Source: an uncultured Muribaculaceae bacterium
Lineage (GTDB): Bacteria; Bacteroidota; Bacteroidia; Bacteroidales; Muribaculaceae
Reading direction: 5' to 3'
Assembly (NCBI GenBank): GCA_910579995.1
Contig: CAJTWH010000018.1
Coordinates: forward strand, 1-64,000
DNA: 64,000 bases
A model generated the notes under the pieces. The model was given only the letters and a program-made list of their open reading frames with translations, made no database searches and had not been told where the DNA came from. Both the position numbers and the translations under genes were made by a program. Shown piece after piece: positions 1-8,032 of the stretch. The stretch's first letter is position 1. Each line of letters starts with the position of its first letter.

Positions 1-220
1 TGGAAAGCAGACAGATAAGTTGGGTGACCTTTACTTTTTAGAGGAAAGTTACGAAGTTTTCTGAATTTCAGTGTCTTTTCCACCACTTATATACGGAGAG
101 ATGATTACAGCTCTTTCATTAAAAATCTCTTGTCCAGATCCTCCGCTTTCATATTTTTTAGGCGAACATCAATAATAGATTGAATTAGCATTTTTAGAAT
201 TATACTGCGCTGCGCGAACG
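1..220. other. Intergenic region with possible gene remnant
   Basis: There is no complete gene here. On the minus strand two short open stretches in different frames (about 40 codons without a start ending near 49, and a 28-codon ATG frame starting near 190) have coding-like composition. This could be a decayed fragment. No terminator or RNA gene was recognised. Confidence 0.3.
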
Positions 221-805
221 CTACATCATCGACAGGGCGCGTTTGATGGCGGCTTCTACTTTGAGAGCGGGGTCTTTGTCGAAGAGGGCGGTGAGCACTT
301 TCTCGCTCTGCTTGCGGTCGAAGCCGAGCATTTGGAGCGCGCCCAAGGCTTCGTCGTAGGCTTCGCTGCGGGCGGCGGCCTGCGTGAAGATGGTGTCGGA
401 TACGGCAGTGATCTTGTCGCGCAGGTCTACTATTATTCGCTCGGCAGTCTTGGCGCCTATGCCTTTGATGGCCTTAAGACGCCTGACGTCGCCCGAGGCT
501 ATGACGGCGGCAAGTTCGTCGCCTTGAAGCGACGACAGTATTATCACCGCTGTGGCGGCGCCTACTCCCGACACACCGATGAGCGAGCGGAAGAGCTCGC
601 GCTCGCGCTCGGTAGAAAAGCCGTAGAGTACCCATGCGTCGTCGCGGATGGCCTCGTGTACGTAGAGCATGGCCTCGGCCTTACCCTCGAGAGCGCTGAA
701 TGTAGGCAGCGTGATGTTGAGGCGGAAACCGATACCGCTGCCGCTCTCTATTGTGGCGGCGGCAGGCGACAAGGCTGCCACTCGTCCTTTGATATATTCT
801 ATCAT
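221..805 (-). CDS. ruvA: Holliday junction branch migration protein RuvA
   Basis: RuvA binds the four-way Holliday junction as a tetramer and loads the RuvB motor for branch migration in recombinational repair. The 194-aa length is normal. It has the N-terminal OB-fold domain (about 1-62), two helix-hairpin-helix motifs (about 72-90 with GVSGVGAATA, and 107-127 with IKGIGAKTAERI), and a C-terminal RuvB-binding domain (about 148-194). It starts 13 bp after the stop of the upstream unknown gene, so the two are probably co-transcribed. ruvB and ruvC are not adjacent. The identification is secure. Confidence 0.97.
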   Translation of the reverse strand: MIEYIKGRVAALSPAAATIESGSGIGFRLNITLPTFSALEGKAEAMLYVHEAIRDDAWVLYGFSTERERELFRSLIGVSGVGAATAVIILSSLQGDELAAVIASGDVRRLKAIKGIGAKTAERIIVDLRDKITAVSDTIFTQAAARSEAYDEALGALQMLGFDRKQSEKVLTALFDKDPALKVEAAIKRALSMM

Positions 806-818
806 AATCTATTTCAAA

Positions 819-2246
819 TTATTTCCACAAACCCTCATAATCAACTTCAATGTCGTTGTTGCGACGGGGCTCGTTGAAGTGCTTGATCCGGTCGTAGATC
901 TCACTCATGGTCATTGCTTCGACATTACGATGTTCTCCATAATCCTTTTCGACGGCCTTATAATCTCCGACCGCACGGGGATCAATTTGGTCGTTGTCGA
1001 AGAGCGTCTTTATCAATGGCAACAAAGAGCGGTCGTCGGTTTTCATACATGCAGAGGCTACAAAGCCGGCATACTCAACGTCGGCACTTACTAACTCATC
1101 AATGCGCTCGGGCAGGCTCTCGAGTTGGCGGCGCAGTATGCCCACGACTTCTTCGGGCTCATCGTCAAAGACAAGTTCGAGAGCCTCAAGAACCATCGAG
1201 CGGTTATACCATGTGCGAGCCGGCTCGTTGAGGAAAGACTCAAGGTCGGGCAGACGCCCCATGCTGCAGCGGTAGATTGCCGAAGCAAAAAGTTGAGGGG
1301 CAACATCGCCGAAGAAAAAGTCGAGGTCGTCAGCGCTCATGCGCAACATCGCAAGCAATGTGTCGAGGCCACGCGGGTCGGCAAGGCTGTTGAGGATAGT
1401 GACCACATGCATCATCGCGCCGTCTTCCTCGCATTTTTCTGGATCAAGCCCTATCTTATACATGGCAAGCTGATTGAGGTCGGCCAGAAGGTCATCGCGG
1501 TCGATGGCGGCTATCTTGGCCATCTCCTCAAGCGGAACGCTATAGATATAGTCCTTATTCAGCAGAATCTCGCCCACCTCCGGGTGCTTGAGATTGAGCT
1601 CGGCGGGATATTCCACTCCCTCGGGGGCAATATATGGCTCTTCTGCGTAGTCGTCATCGTATGGCATATCATCCTCTTCATCTTCAAACCGATACGAGAA
1701 ATTGTCGCCCAAGTGAGCCTGTAGTATCGGCAAGTATTTGGCTCCTTCGGTGCGGGTCCGGGTGTTGAGGAAGTGCTGTCCGTCGAGACCGTAGTCAAAC
1801 TCAATCAGCTCGATATCGTCGCTGTCCTCGTCAAGACCATACTGCCCCACCGCCCACTCGCGGCAAGGCTCTATGCCTCCCTCCTCGGCAAACTCTACAG
1901 CTCCGAGCACGAGATTATGAACCGTCGCATAGCTGCACTCCTCAAGGTCTATACGGCCTTTATAGTTGTCGATAATCTCCTTGAGTTCAATATCATCAAG
2001 GCGGGTACGCCAAAAAGCGTCCTTGACGCCAAGACAAAATGTATCGACAAGATAATTCGCGAGGGCGAACTTGCCGTCGGGGCGACGGCGCACCACTATG
2101 GCATGCGCCATACCCTGCTCTTGCCAGTCACTGTTGACATAGCATTTGTCTACCGGGAGCGAGCGCATTACCTTGCGCATATAATCATCCTGCGACAATC
2201 CCCCACGCTGAGGGGTAGGGTTATTTTTCTTCTTTGTCTTGGCCAT
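819..2246 (-). CDS. Conserved hypothetical protein, acidic, 475 aa
   Basis: I do not recognise a family. The protein is soluble, with a Lys-rich N-terminus, an acidic linker near residues 185-210 (runs of Asp/Glu with Pro and Tyr), and a helical C-terminal half resembling a repeat or adaptor domain. There is no signal peptide or membrane segment. It lies 13 bp upstream of ruvA on the same strand. A perfect TTG-N20-TAACTTTG promoter at 2590-2621 points at it, which implies a leader of about 340 nt that runs through the palindromic repeats at 2301-2536. The composition and frame are clean and no defect is visible. Confidence 0.85.
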   Translation of the reverse strand: MAKTKKKNNPTPQRGGLSQDDYMRKVMRSLPVDKCYVNSDWQEQGMAHAIVVRRRPDGKFALANYLVDTFCLGVKDAFWRTRLDDIELKEIIDNYKGRIDLEECSYATVHNLVLGAVEFAEEGGIEPCREWAVGQYGLDEDSDDIELIEFDYGLDGQHFLNTRTRTEGAKYLPILQAHLGDNFSYRFEDEEDDMPYDDDYAEEPYIAPEGVEYPAELNLKHPEVGEILLNKDYIYSVPLEEMAKIAAIDRDDLLADLNQLAMYKIGLDPEKCEEDGAMMHVVTILNSLADPRGLDTLLAMLRMSADDLDFFFGDVAPQLFASAIYRCSMGRLPDLESFLNEPARTWYNRSMVLEALELVFDDEPEEVVGILRRQLESLPERIDELVSADVEYAGFVASACMKTDDRSLLPLIKTLFDNDQIDPRAVGDYKAVEKDYGEHRNVEAMTMSEIYDRIKHFNEPRRNNDIEVDYEGLWK

Positions 2247-2300
2247 AATAATTTATACTATCAAATATAATCAAGAGTCGGACGCGCCGCTAAACTTTGT

Positions 2301-2364
2301 GGCGTTCGCAGAACGCCGATTATTCGTAGCCGCTTATACCGCAGCGGAGCGGAGGTATATGCGG
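2301..2364 (+). repeat. Double-hairpin repeat, copy A
   Basis: Hairpin 1 is a perfect palindrome beginning GGCGTTCGC (2301-2317). A GATTATTCGTAG linker follows. Hairpin 2 pairs 2330-2340 with 2354-2364 with one mismatch. The same architecture recurs at 2465-2536 (inverted), 2648-2713 and 3766-3830. Confidence 0.7.
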
Positions 2365-2388
2365 ATCTCGAAAAGCCTTCTATACGTT

Positions 2389-2411
2389 GGCGTTCGCAGA
2401 ACGCCGATTTA
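2389..2411 (+). repeat. Double-hairpin repeat, half copy B (hairpin 1 only)
   Basis: It repeats the hairpin 1 sequence of copy A and the following GATT, then diverges. Hairpin 2 is absent. Confidence 0.6.
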
Positions 2412-2464
2412 CCCCTATCTCACAGTAAATCGGCCTCCTTGCGGATGCCATGTAGATTTCACTC

Positions 2465-2536
2465 ACCCTGCCCGCACACACCTCCGCTACGCTGTGGTGT
2501 ATGCGGTTACCGGTAAATCAGCGTTCTGCGAACGCC
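2465..2536 (-). repeat. Double-hairpin repeat, inverted copy C
   Basis: Read on the minus strand it has hairpin 1 (GGCGTTCGCAGAACGC), a GATTTACCGGTAA linker, and hairpin 2 with CCGCATACACC pairing to GGTGTGTGCGG with one mismatch or wobble. It is therefore the same element as copy A in opposite orientation. Confidence 0.65.
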
Positions 2537-2589
2537 AAAGTGAGTGATGGTAAAGCTTAGCGCCGACCTGTCACAAATTCAGTAACATT

Positions 2590-2621
2590 GCAAAGTTACG
2601 AATAAGCGAGAGCAATGACAA
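2590..2621 (-). promoter_or_regulatory. Bacteroidetes-type promoter, shared 32-bp version
   Basis: On the minus strand TTG (2621-2619) lies 23 bases before TAACTTTGC (2598-2590). The spacer is nearly identical to those at 48332-48363 and 52056-52087. It drives the 475-aa gene and probably ruvA. Confidence 0.75.
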
Positions 2622-2647
2622 ATTTATTTGTTGTTGTCGATAACAAA

Positions 2648-2713
2648 GGCGCCCGCAAGGCCGCCGATTATCCAGTAGCCACATACGCCGGAGCAACGCG
2701 CAGGCGTATGTGG
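2648..2713 (+). repeat. Double-hairpin repeat, left flank of cassette
   Basis: Hairpin 1 begins GGCGCCCGC. The linker is GATTATCCAGTAG. Hairpin 2 is a perfect 11-bp stem (2679-2689 with 2703-2713). It is about 85% identical to 3766-3830, and the two copies bracket two small genes. Confidence 0.75.
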
Positions 2714-2744
2714 TTCGAGAGCAATGCCAAATTTATTCGTAGCC

Positions 2745-3197
2745 TCAATAGCGTAAGCTCCAGCTCCATAAAGTCGGCTGTTCTAAAATACTGATGTATT
2801 CCATATCTTCTTTACAAAGATAGATAGTGTCTGAATCCGCATTTTTATATATCATGAAACCATCATCCATAACAAAATCACGCAATGTAGCACCGGTCTG
2901 ATTCTCTGTATAAAAACGCAACCAATTATTATCTTCAATTTCTAAGTGGCCACGACCCCTGGCAAATTTTATCTCGTAAAAGCCAAGAGGGATTGAATCG
3001 TGATACAATTCTTTATAATCAGCAATATCAACACATCTGTCACATGTGAGAAAGATTAATGGAAACAACGGAAAACAAGCATATATTTTGTGTTGTCTCA
3101 AATAATTGCCGAGCTCTGAGATACCACCTTTCAGCCTCGCCAATGTCACAACAAACCAAAACGCCGAAAACCAAAGAGTTACGACCAATATTTCCAT
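2745..3197 (-). CDS. Hypothetical membrane protein, 150 aa
   Basis: No family was recognised. Residues 1-20 form a hydrophobic N-terminal anchor and residues about 38-52 form a second hydrophobic stretch. The rest is a soluble C-terminal domain of mixed polar residues. It follows the 154-aa secreted gene with one base between them, so the two form a transcription unit. The pair is AT-richer than ruvA or ribF and lies between two direct copies of the double-hairpin repeat, which suggests arrival as a unit. Function is unknown. Confidence 0.7.
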   Translation of the reverse strand: MEILVVTLWFSAFWFVVTLARLKGGISELGNYLRQHKIYACFPLFPLIFLTCDRCVDIADYKELYHDSIPLGFYEIKFARGRGHLEIEDNNWLRFYTENQTGATLRDFVMDDGFMIYKNADSDTIYLCKEDMEYISILEQPTLWSWSLRY

Positions 3198-3198
3198 G

Positions 3199-3663
3199 CT
3201 ATTCCAATCCGTGAGCTAATTTAACAATATCGATCTTCGCAACAAGCCGGATTTCATGATCAATATTGCCGATAGTCTTGAATTTTGAGAAATCTATCGC
3301 TTGTATGCCTTTGATTACGGCTGCCTTTAATGATTTATTCAACCCCTCTGGACAAAACTTCAAATTCGATATCGTAAAATCGGGCAAAATATCGAAGTAA
3401 ACTATAAAACCTCCGGCCCATTCCCATGCGTCATCATCAAGGTCGTCATCCTGAAGTATCTCTCTTAAATTAGACTTGAATTCTCTAACCATCGACAAGC
3501 CGGCCAAGTGCATATCGCCGATTACCGAGACTTCCGGCTTGCCTTGCCGCTCACTCAGAGAATCATTGCAGCAACCTTGCTTCCCGGCCGCGAGACCGGA
3601 GAAACATATCAGGACAAAGGCTGCACTGAAGAGAAATCTGCATATATCCTTGAAGCTCGTCAT
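3199..3663 (-). CDS. Hypothetical secreted protein, 154 aa
   Basis: An N-terminal signal peptide is clear (hydrophobic core about 9-27, then a Cys pair near 31-32). The mature C-terminal half (about 80-154) has alternating strands, with a pattern loosely like TonB C-terminal-type domains seen in small Bacteroidetes exported proteins. That resemblance is weak and not a family assignment. It is the first gene of a two-gene unit with the membrane protein downstream. No conserved catalytic residues are visible. Confidence 0.7.
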   Translation of the reverse strand: MTSFKDICRFLFSAAFVLICFSGLAAGKQGCCNDSLSERQGKPEVSVIGDMHLAGLSMVREFKSNLREILQDDDLDDDAWEWAGGFIVYFDILPDFTISNLKFCPEGLNKSLKAAVIKGIQAIDFSKFKTIGNIDHEIRLVAKIDIVKLAHGLE

Positions 3664-3765
3664 GACAATTGTTTTCTTAACAGCCCAAAGTTAAGGGCTT
3701 TATCTGATATTTCAAAGCAAACGGCAAGAAATTTTTACCCACAAATTGCAAGGAGTACACACAAC

Positions 3766-3830
3766 GGCGCCCGCAGGCCGCCGATTATTCAGTAGCCACA
3801 TCCGCCGGAGCAGCGCACAGGCGCATGTGG
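3766..3830 (+). repeat. Double-hairpin repeat, right flank of cassette
   Basis: This is a direct copy of the element at 2648-2713: same hairpin 1, a GATTATTCAGTAG linker, and hairpin 2 with one mismatch. Confidence 0.75.
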
Positions 3831-3855
3831 TAAATCAATGGCAGCAATGGGCAAA

Positions 3856-3876
3856 GGCGCCCGCAGGCCGCCGATT
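3856..3876 (+). repeat. Double-hairpin repeat, half copy
   Basis: It has only the hairpin 1 half plus GATT. It lies 25 bp after the complete copy and just beyond the ribF stop codon. Confidence 0.6.
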
Positions 3877-3884
3877 TATCTCCC

Positions 3885-4754
3885 CTACTCCAAAACAAAA
3901 TTACGGGCGAGGGTGCGGTCGAGGGCGAGGCGGGCTGTGAGGGCGGCGAGGTCGGGGAATGTCTGCTCGGGGCGCAGGGGAGCGAGGAAGTCGATGTCGA
4001 TGGTGCAGCCGTAGATTTCCTCGTTGAAATCGAATATATTGACCTCGATTGTGCGGCCGCGTCCGTCGGCGATCGTGGGGCGCGTGCCTATATTCGCCAT
4101 GCCGCGGTAGAGGCGCTCGCCGATATGCACGTCAACGATATATGACCCGTCGGGCGGCAGGAGCTGATTGTCCTCCTCTACATCTATGTTTGCTGTCGGG
4201 AAGCCTATTGTGCGGCCTATCTTGTTGCCTTCCACCACTCTCCCCCTCACCGTAAAGTGATGGCCGAGCATGGTGCGGGCACAGGCGAAGTCGGCGGCTG
4301 ATACCGCACGGCGTATCTCCGAACTGCTCGGCGTGAGCCCTTGGCAATCAACAGCCTGCACAAGCGAAACATCTACCGGCAGATTATCGGCTATCCACCC
4401 GGCGTCGCGGCGGTCGGCCCCGATGTGATTGTTGAAACCCATAACGATAGCGTCGACGCCGTATTTCTCGCGCAGGCCGCCGAGAAATTGCTCAGCCGTA
4501 AGGGCGAAGTCGGCGCGGGAATAGTCGAGCACCACCGGCTCTACACCGGCGGCCGACATGAGGGCTGTCCTTTGCGACAGTGATGTGATAAGCTGCGCGG
4601 GGCGGCCTGAGATAATCTCGGTCGGATGGCGCGAGAAAGTAAAGGCAAGCGGCCTGCGACCGGTAGCCTTGGCACGTGCTGCAAGAGTGTCGAGGATAGC
4701 GCGGTGTCCGCGATGAACACCGTCGAACATTCCAACCGCAGCTACCGCAGCCAT
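3885..4754 (-). CDS. ribF: Bifunctional riboflavin kinase / FAD synthetase
   Basis: RibF phosphorylates riboflavin to FMN and adenylates FMN to FAD in the cytoplasm. The N-terminal nucleotidyltransferase domain shows the HxGH-type motif in GMFDGVHRGH (about 8-17) and a C-proximal SSSEIRR segment. The C-terminal flavokinase domain shows GRTIGFPTANI followed by GMANIGTRPT. At 289 aa it is slightly short at the N-terminus for the family, but the ATG overlaps the upstream HAD stop by one base, a coupled arrangement that supports this start. Riboflavin synthesis gene ribBA is at 45.3-46.5 kb. Confidence 0.96.
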   Translation of the reverse strand: MAAVAAVGMFDGVHRGHRAILDTLAARAKATGRRPLAFTFSRHPTEIISGRPAQLITSLSQRTALMSAAGVEPVVLDYSRADFALTAEQFLGGLREKYGVDAIVMGFNNHIGADRRDAGWIADNLPVDVSLVQAVDCQGLTPSSSEIRRAVSAADFACARTMLGHHFTVRGRVVEGNKIGRTIGFPTANIDVEEDNQLLPPDGSYIVDVHIGERLYRGMANIGTRPTIADGRGRTIEVNIFDFNEEIYGCTIDIDFLAPLRPEQTFPDLAALTARLALDRTLARNFVLE

Positions 4755-5368
4755 TATTTTGCAGGGATATAATCGATAAATTCAGTACCGGGCTTCACCT
4801 CTACGGCATTGAAGCCAAGAGACTTGGCCACTTCCACATTCTCGGCCGAGTCATCGAAGAAAAGTGTCTCGGCAGGGTCTATGCCAAGGTGCTCGGCGGT
4901 ATAGCGGAAGATTGCCGGGTCGGGCTTGAGGGCGCGGGCTTCGAAAGAAGTCACGATACCGTCGAAATAATCCTCGCGGCGCAGACCTTCCTTGCCAAAC
5001 TCACCGGCGATGACGCCGCGCCACATAATCGGGTTGGTGTTGCTCAGCACATAAATGCCGTAGCCTTGGCAGCGCAGACGGCGCAGAGCCTCAAGACGAT
5101 GAACCGGAATACCGACAATGAATTTCTGGAAAGCAGTGTCGATCTGATAGTCAGTGACACCCTCGGGGAGCGCCTTGTGGAGCTCGGCATGGAAAGTGTC
5201 GGTGTTGATAGAGCCTTCTTCAATTGCTTTAAATACACCGTTCTGCCCATATAGGCCGAAATACGAATCGGGATTCTGCAGGCCGAGCTGCATGAAAGCG
5301 TCTACGCAGCGCTGCCGTTCGATATCGACAATCACACCGCCAAGGTCAAAAAGAAGGTTTTTAATCAT
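4754..5368 (-). CDS. HAD-family phosphatase (YihX-like)
   Basis: This is a haloacid-dehalogenase superfamily hydrolase of about 204 aa. Motif I is FDLGGVIVD with the nucleophile Asp near residue 7, in the DxGG form typical of YihX-type sugar-phosphate phosphatases. Motif II is the Ser/Thr in VLSNTN, and motif IV is FFDDSAENV. The reading frame extends to 5404, but the ATG at 5368 gives the normal HAD N-terminus, so I place the start there. It is translationally coupled to ribF, so an FMN- or nucleotide-related substrate is possible but not shown. Confidence 0.88.
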   Translation of the reverse strand: MIKNLLFDLGGVIVDIERQRCVDAFMQLGLQNPDSYFGLYGQNGVFKAIEEGSINTDTFHAELHKALPEGVTDYQIDTAFQKFIVGIPVHRLEALRRLRCQGYGIYVLSNTNPIMWRGVIAGEFGKEGLRREDYFDGIVTSFEARALKPDPAIFRYTAEHLGIDPAETLFFDDSAENVEVAKSLGFNAVEVKPGTEFIDYIPAK

Positions 5369-5411
5369 ACGAATGAGGAAATTATGGAAGCCATAAGAGG
5401 CCACAAAGATA

Positions 5412-5441
5412 AGGCTCTAACCGCAAAGTCGATTAGAGCCT
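5412..5441 (-). terminator. Putative terminator after tRNA-Glu
   Basis: A 9-bp perfect stem (AGGCTCTAA with TTAGAGCCT) and a 12-nt loop lie just downstream of the second tRNA-Glu on the minus strand. The U-tract is weak. Confidence 0.5.
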
Positions 5442-5446
5442 GAAAG

Positions 5447-5518
5447 TAGCCCATAGCAGAATCGAACTGCTCTTTCAAGAATGAAAATCTTGCGTCCTAA
5501 CCGATAGACGAATGGGCC
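5447..5518 (-). tRNA. tRNA-Glu (UUC)
   Basis: This is a 72-nt cloverleaf on the minus strand. The acceptor GGCCCAT pairs with ATGGGCT. The anticodon stem CAAGA/TCTTG encloses TTTTCAT, with anticodon TTC. The T-arm contains GTTCGATTC. CCA is not encoded. It is identical to 5858-5929. Confidence 0.96.
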
Positions 5519-5561
5519 AACAGAGCCTCGTTAGAGAGGAATAAGTTATAAGCTGACGCTA

Positions 5562-5819
5562 TCAGGCAGCGAGCTTGGCGATGTGCTTGGCAAGCTTGCT
5601 CTTGAGGTTGGCTGCTTTGTTCTTTGAGATAGTGTTTTTAGCAGCGAGACGGTCAAGCATAGCGGTAACCTCGCGGTAGCGGGCTTCAGCAGCTGCTTTG
5701 TCAGTCATTTTGCGAAGAGCGCGGACAGCGTTGCGGACAGTTTTGGCATAGTAGCGGTTACGCAGACGACGAGCGATAGTCTGGCGGATACGCTTTTTAG
5801 AAGAATCGTGGTTTGCCAT
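5562..5819 (-). CDS. rpsT: 30S ribosomal protein S20
   Basis: An 85-aa, Lys/Arg-rich, all-helical protein that binds 16S rRNA early in small-subunit assembly. The N-terminal MANHDSSKKRIRQ and the C-terminal NKAANLKSKLAKHI are family signatures, and the length is normal. It lies between two identical tRNA-Glu genes on the same strand, behind the promoter at 5947-5978. All three are probably one transcript from which the tRNAs are cut. Confidence 0.98.
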   Translation of the reverse strand: MANHDSSKKRIRQTIARRLRNRYYAKTVRNAVRALRKMTDKAAAEARYREVTAMLDRLAAKNTISKNKAANLKSKLAKHIAKLAA

Positions 5820-5857
5820 TTTGTATGCGGTAATTCTTAATTTCTGATTAATTAATG

Positions 5858-5929
5858 TAGCCCATAGCAGAATCGAACTGCTCTTTCAAGAATGAAAATC
5901 TTGCGTCCTAACCGATAGACGAATGGGCC
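5858..5929 (-). tRNA. tRNA-Glu (UUC), second identical copy
   Basis: The 72-nt sequence is identical to the tRNA at 5447-5518, with anticodon TTC and no encoded CCA. It is first in the tRNA-rpsT-tRNA unit. Confidence 0.96.
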
Positions 5930-5946
5930 TTGCGCTTTTTGCGAGT

Positions 5947-5978
5947 GCAAATTTAGGCATAATTTCTCACTCCGGCAA
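5947..5978 (-). promoter_or_regulatory. Promoter of tRNA-Glu/rpsT unit
   Basis: On the minus strand TTG at 5978 lies 23 bases before TAAATTTGC (5955-5947), followed 18 bp later by the tRNA 5' end. Confidence 0.75.
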
Positions 5979-6121
5979 ATATTTAGCCCCCAAAGCGCCA
6001 ATTTTAATAAATTTTCACAATTAAACCGGCGTCGACCTATTCTAAAAGACTCACAAGTAGTGATAAGAACTCTCTACTGGAGTAAAATATAAAGCATTTT
6101 AGAGTATCAAAAGCAGCATTG

Positions 6122-7054
6122 CTAACCTTTCAATTTAGGTAAATGATATTTAATGCCATCTATTTTTATAAAATTTGTACCGCCTTTAACATCATGAATG
6201 GTATTAGTGCCATCTGATATACAAAATAAGTTAGACGACCCGGGTTCTTTTGTTATAGTTACATCAACAGATCCCAATCCACCTCCAACCCGATCCAAAC
6301 TTGCTTTTTGAGCTCCAAAGGAGACATTGTAATCATCACTGTTATTTAAATTTACACACAAATCTCCATTTCCAGAGTCAACCAAAGGCAAAAATGTATC
6401 ATCCGTATCTAAATCAAAGTCGAAATCATTATTGATGTCAGGAGTATCTAAATCAAAATCAAAATCCGGTAAATCGAGATTAGCCCCAATAGCTGACCCC
6501 ACAACAACCACCCCTGCCCTTACCACAAACTTAAGTGCATAAGTCCCGGCCTTAGAAAAGAAGCGTTTGAGCTTTTGAGCAAAACAAGGCTCTAACCGTT
6601 CAGGCTTGATTAATTGTATTTCGTTTCTAAAGATATCTGCAAGTTTGCTCAAATTATAAAAAACTCTCCTTTTAGATGAAAACAACGTACAATAAGAACC
6701 TGTTATACAATATTTTTCGCCTTCTTTAGATTGTACTATACAAATATTACATGAATCACCATTCAAAAAACTATTTAGCTGATTATATAATGTAGGAGCC
6801 TGCTCAAAGGCTGCTTTAATGCTCTTATTTGAACATTTATTTTTTATTTCCATATAAGATAGGACTGTCTTATATAGAAACTCGCCTGTATAAATATACA
6901 TGATGCGAAATATATAAGTATTGTCAGTGTAAAAAGTTGCCAATGTATTATTATAATGGCGAACGTACTTGAGCATCCTCGCTCCATTTCCAAGGACAAC
7001 TTTCGACGTGCTTTCAAACATAACATCATTCCATGAAGACAAATAATACTGCAT
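6122..7054 (-). CDS. Hypothetical protein with Asp-rich repeat region, 310 aa
   Basis: No family was recognised. The N-terminal 165 residues are polar and aromatic-rich. A hydrophobic segment with Gly and Ala (about 176-192) follows, then an Asp-rich tract (about 195-222) in which the unit FDFDLDT recurs, then a Gly/Asn-rich C-terminus. The gene is clearly AT-richer than the flanking rpsT and mutS genes, consistent with horizontal acquisition. It may be an effector-like or surface-exposed protein, but nothing fixes the function. The secreted 123-aa gene lies 65 bp upstream on the same strand. Confidence 0.65.
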   Translation of the reverse strand: MQYYLSSWNDVMFESTSKVVLGNGARMLKYVRHYNNTLATFYTDNTYIFRIMYIYTGEFLYKTVLSYMEIKNKCSNKSIKAAFEQAPTLYNQLNSFLNGDSCNICIVQSKEGEKYCITGSYCTLFSSKRRVFYNLSKLADIFRNEIQLIKPERLEPCFAQKLKRFFSKAGTYALKFVVRAGVVVVGSAIGANLDLPDFDFDLDTPDINNDFDFDLDTDDTFLPLVDSGNGDLCVNLNNSDDYNVSFGAQKASLDRVGGGLGSVDVTITKEPGSSNLFCISDGTNTIHDVKGGTNFIKIDGIKYHLPKLKG

Positions 7055-7119
7055 AATGATCTATATTATATCCAAGAATTTAAACAATCTAAAAAATAAT
7101 AAATTATAAGCAGTCGTAA

Positions 7120-7491
7120 TTATTCCTTATAACTATTTTCAACCGCCTCCTGCAACTGCTCATCTGTCACTTCTTTACAAAAGATATAATACACCTTTGT
7201 ATCGGTAGAAGAGGCTCCCCCATAAGCGCCGACAAAGCCGGACCCTTTGGTAACCGATTTGGTATCCAACAATTCCCAACCTTGCAAGGACATATAATTC
7301 ATTGCACCAATAAGAGAAGTGAATTTCAAATTTTTACCATTCTCATCTTTAAGAGGTTGACGTTTTTTATTAGTACCATCATCAAGTTTGATGGTATTTT
7401 TATGAAACTCCATCTCGACAAAGATTTTCTTTGCCTCAACAAAATTACAAGAGAGTATGGCCAATACAATGAATAAAATTAGTTTTTTCAT
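7120..7491 (-). CDS. Hypothetical secreted protein, 123 aa
   Basis: It has a signal peptide (MKKLILFIVLAILSC..., cleavage probably after residue 20) and a small mature domain. The pattern MSLQGWELLD...KVYYIFCKE loosely recalls small DUF4177-like domains; this is a weak, unconfirmed resemblance. It is AT-rich like the neighbouring 310-aa gene and may share an origin with it. Function is unknown. Confidence 0.7.
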   Translation of the reverse strand: MKKLILFIVLAILSCNFVEAKKIFVEMEFHKNTIKLDDGTNKKRQPLKDENGKNLKFTSLIGAMNYMSLQGWELLDTKSVTKGSGFVGAYGGASSTDTKVYYIFCKEVTDEQLQEAVENSYKE

Positions 7492-7519
7492 ACTTTATCA
7501 TCTTTTTTAGTATCTCGTC

Positions 7520-8032
7520 TCAGGCTTTTTGGTACACCCGGGTGTGGAGGGTGGTTTCGATGGTGCGGGGGGAGAGGGTGGGGTCGGTAGTCATCAGGCG
7601 GAGGGGGACGGAGGGGAGGCCGGGGGCGTAGGGGGGCTGGGTGTAGTCGTAGTCGAGCAGGTGGAGGCCGCAGCGCTCGTAGAAGCGTATGCGGCGGGGC
7701 GCCATGGGGTCGGGATGTGTCGGGGGCTCTACTTCGAGGACTATGGGGAGCTCCGATTGGCGGCGCAGCAACTCTATGGCCGTGGCGCCTATGCCAGCTC
7801 CGCGGCGCGAGGGGTCTACGGCGAAGTGCTCTACATATATAAAGGTGTCGAAGGGCCAGATGGTGATGAATCCGGCGAGGGCGGCTGCGTCGTCGTAGAC
7901 GCCGAGCAGCCGCGGCATTAGCGCCGGGTCGGCGATCTGCTGCCAGTCGCGGCGTTCTTCGGGCGGGAAGGAGGCGAGGTAGAGGGCCTCGGCGGCGGCG
8001 AGGTCGGCGGGGTCGAGGGGTGTGAGTGTCAT
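7520..8032 (-). CDS. GNAT family N-acetyltransferase
   Basis: A 170-aa Gcn5-related acetyltransferase. Acetyl-CoA-binding motif A is visible as VDPSRRGAGIGATAIELL (about 73-90), preceded by the beta-strand FIYVEHFAV. A motif B-like RIRFYERCGLHL lies near 115-126. The substrate is unknown. Its start codon overlaps the mutS stop by 4 bp (ATGA), so it is translationally coupled to mutS. Confidence 0.9.
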   Translation of the reverse strand: MTLTPLDPADLAAAEALYLASFPPEERRDWQQIADPALMPRLLGVYDDAAALAGFITIWPFDTFIYVEHFAVDPSRRGAGIGATAIELLRRQSELPIVLEVEPPTHPDPMAPRRIRFYERCGLHLLDYDYTQPPYAPGLPSVPLRLMTTDPTLSPRTIETTLHTRVYQKA

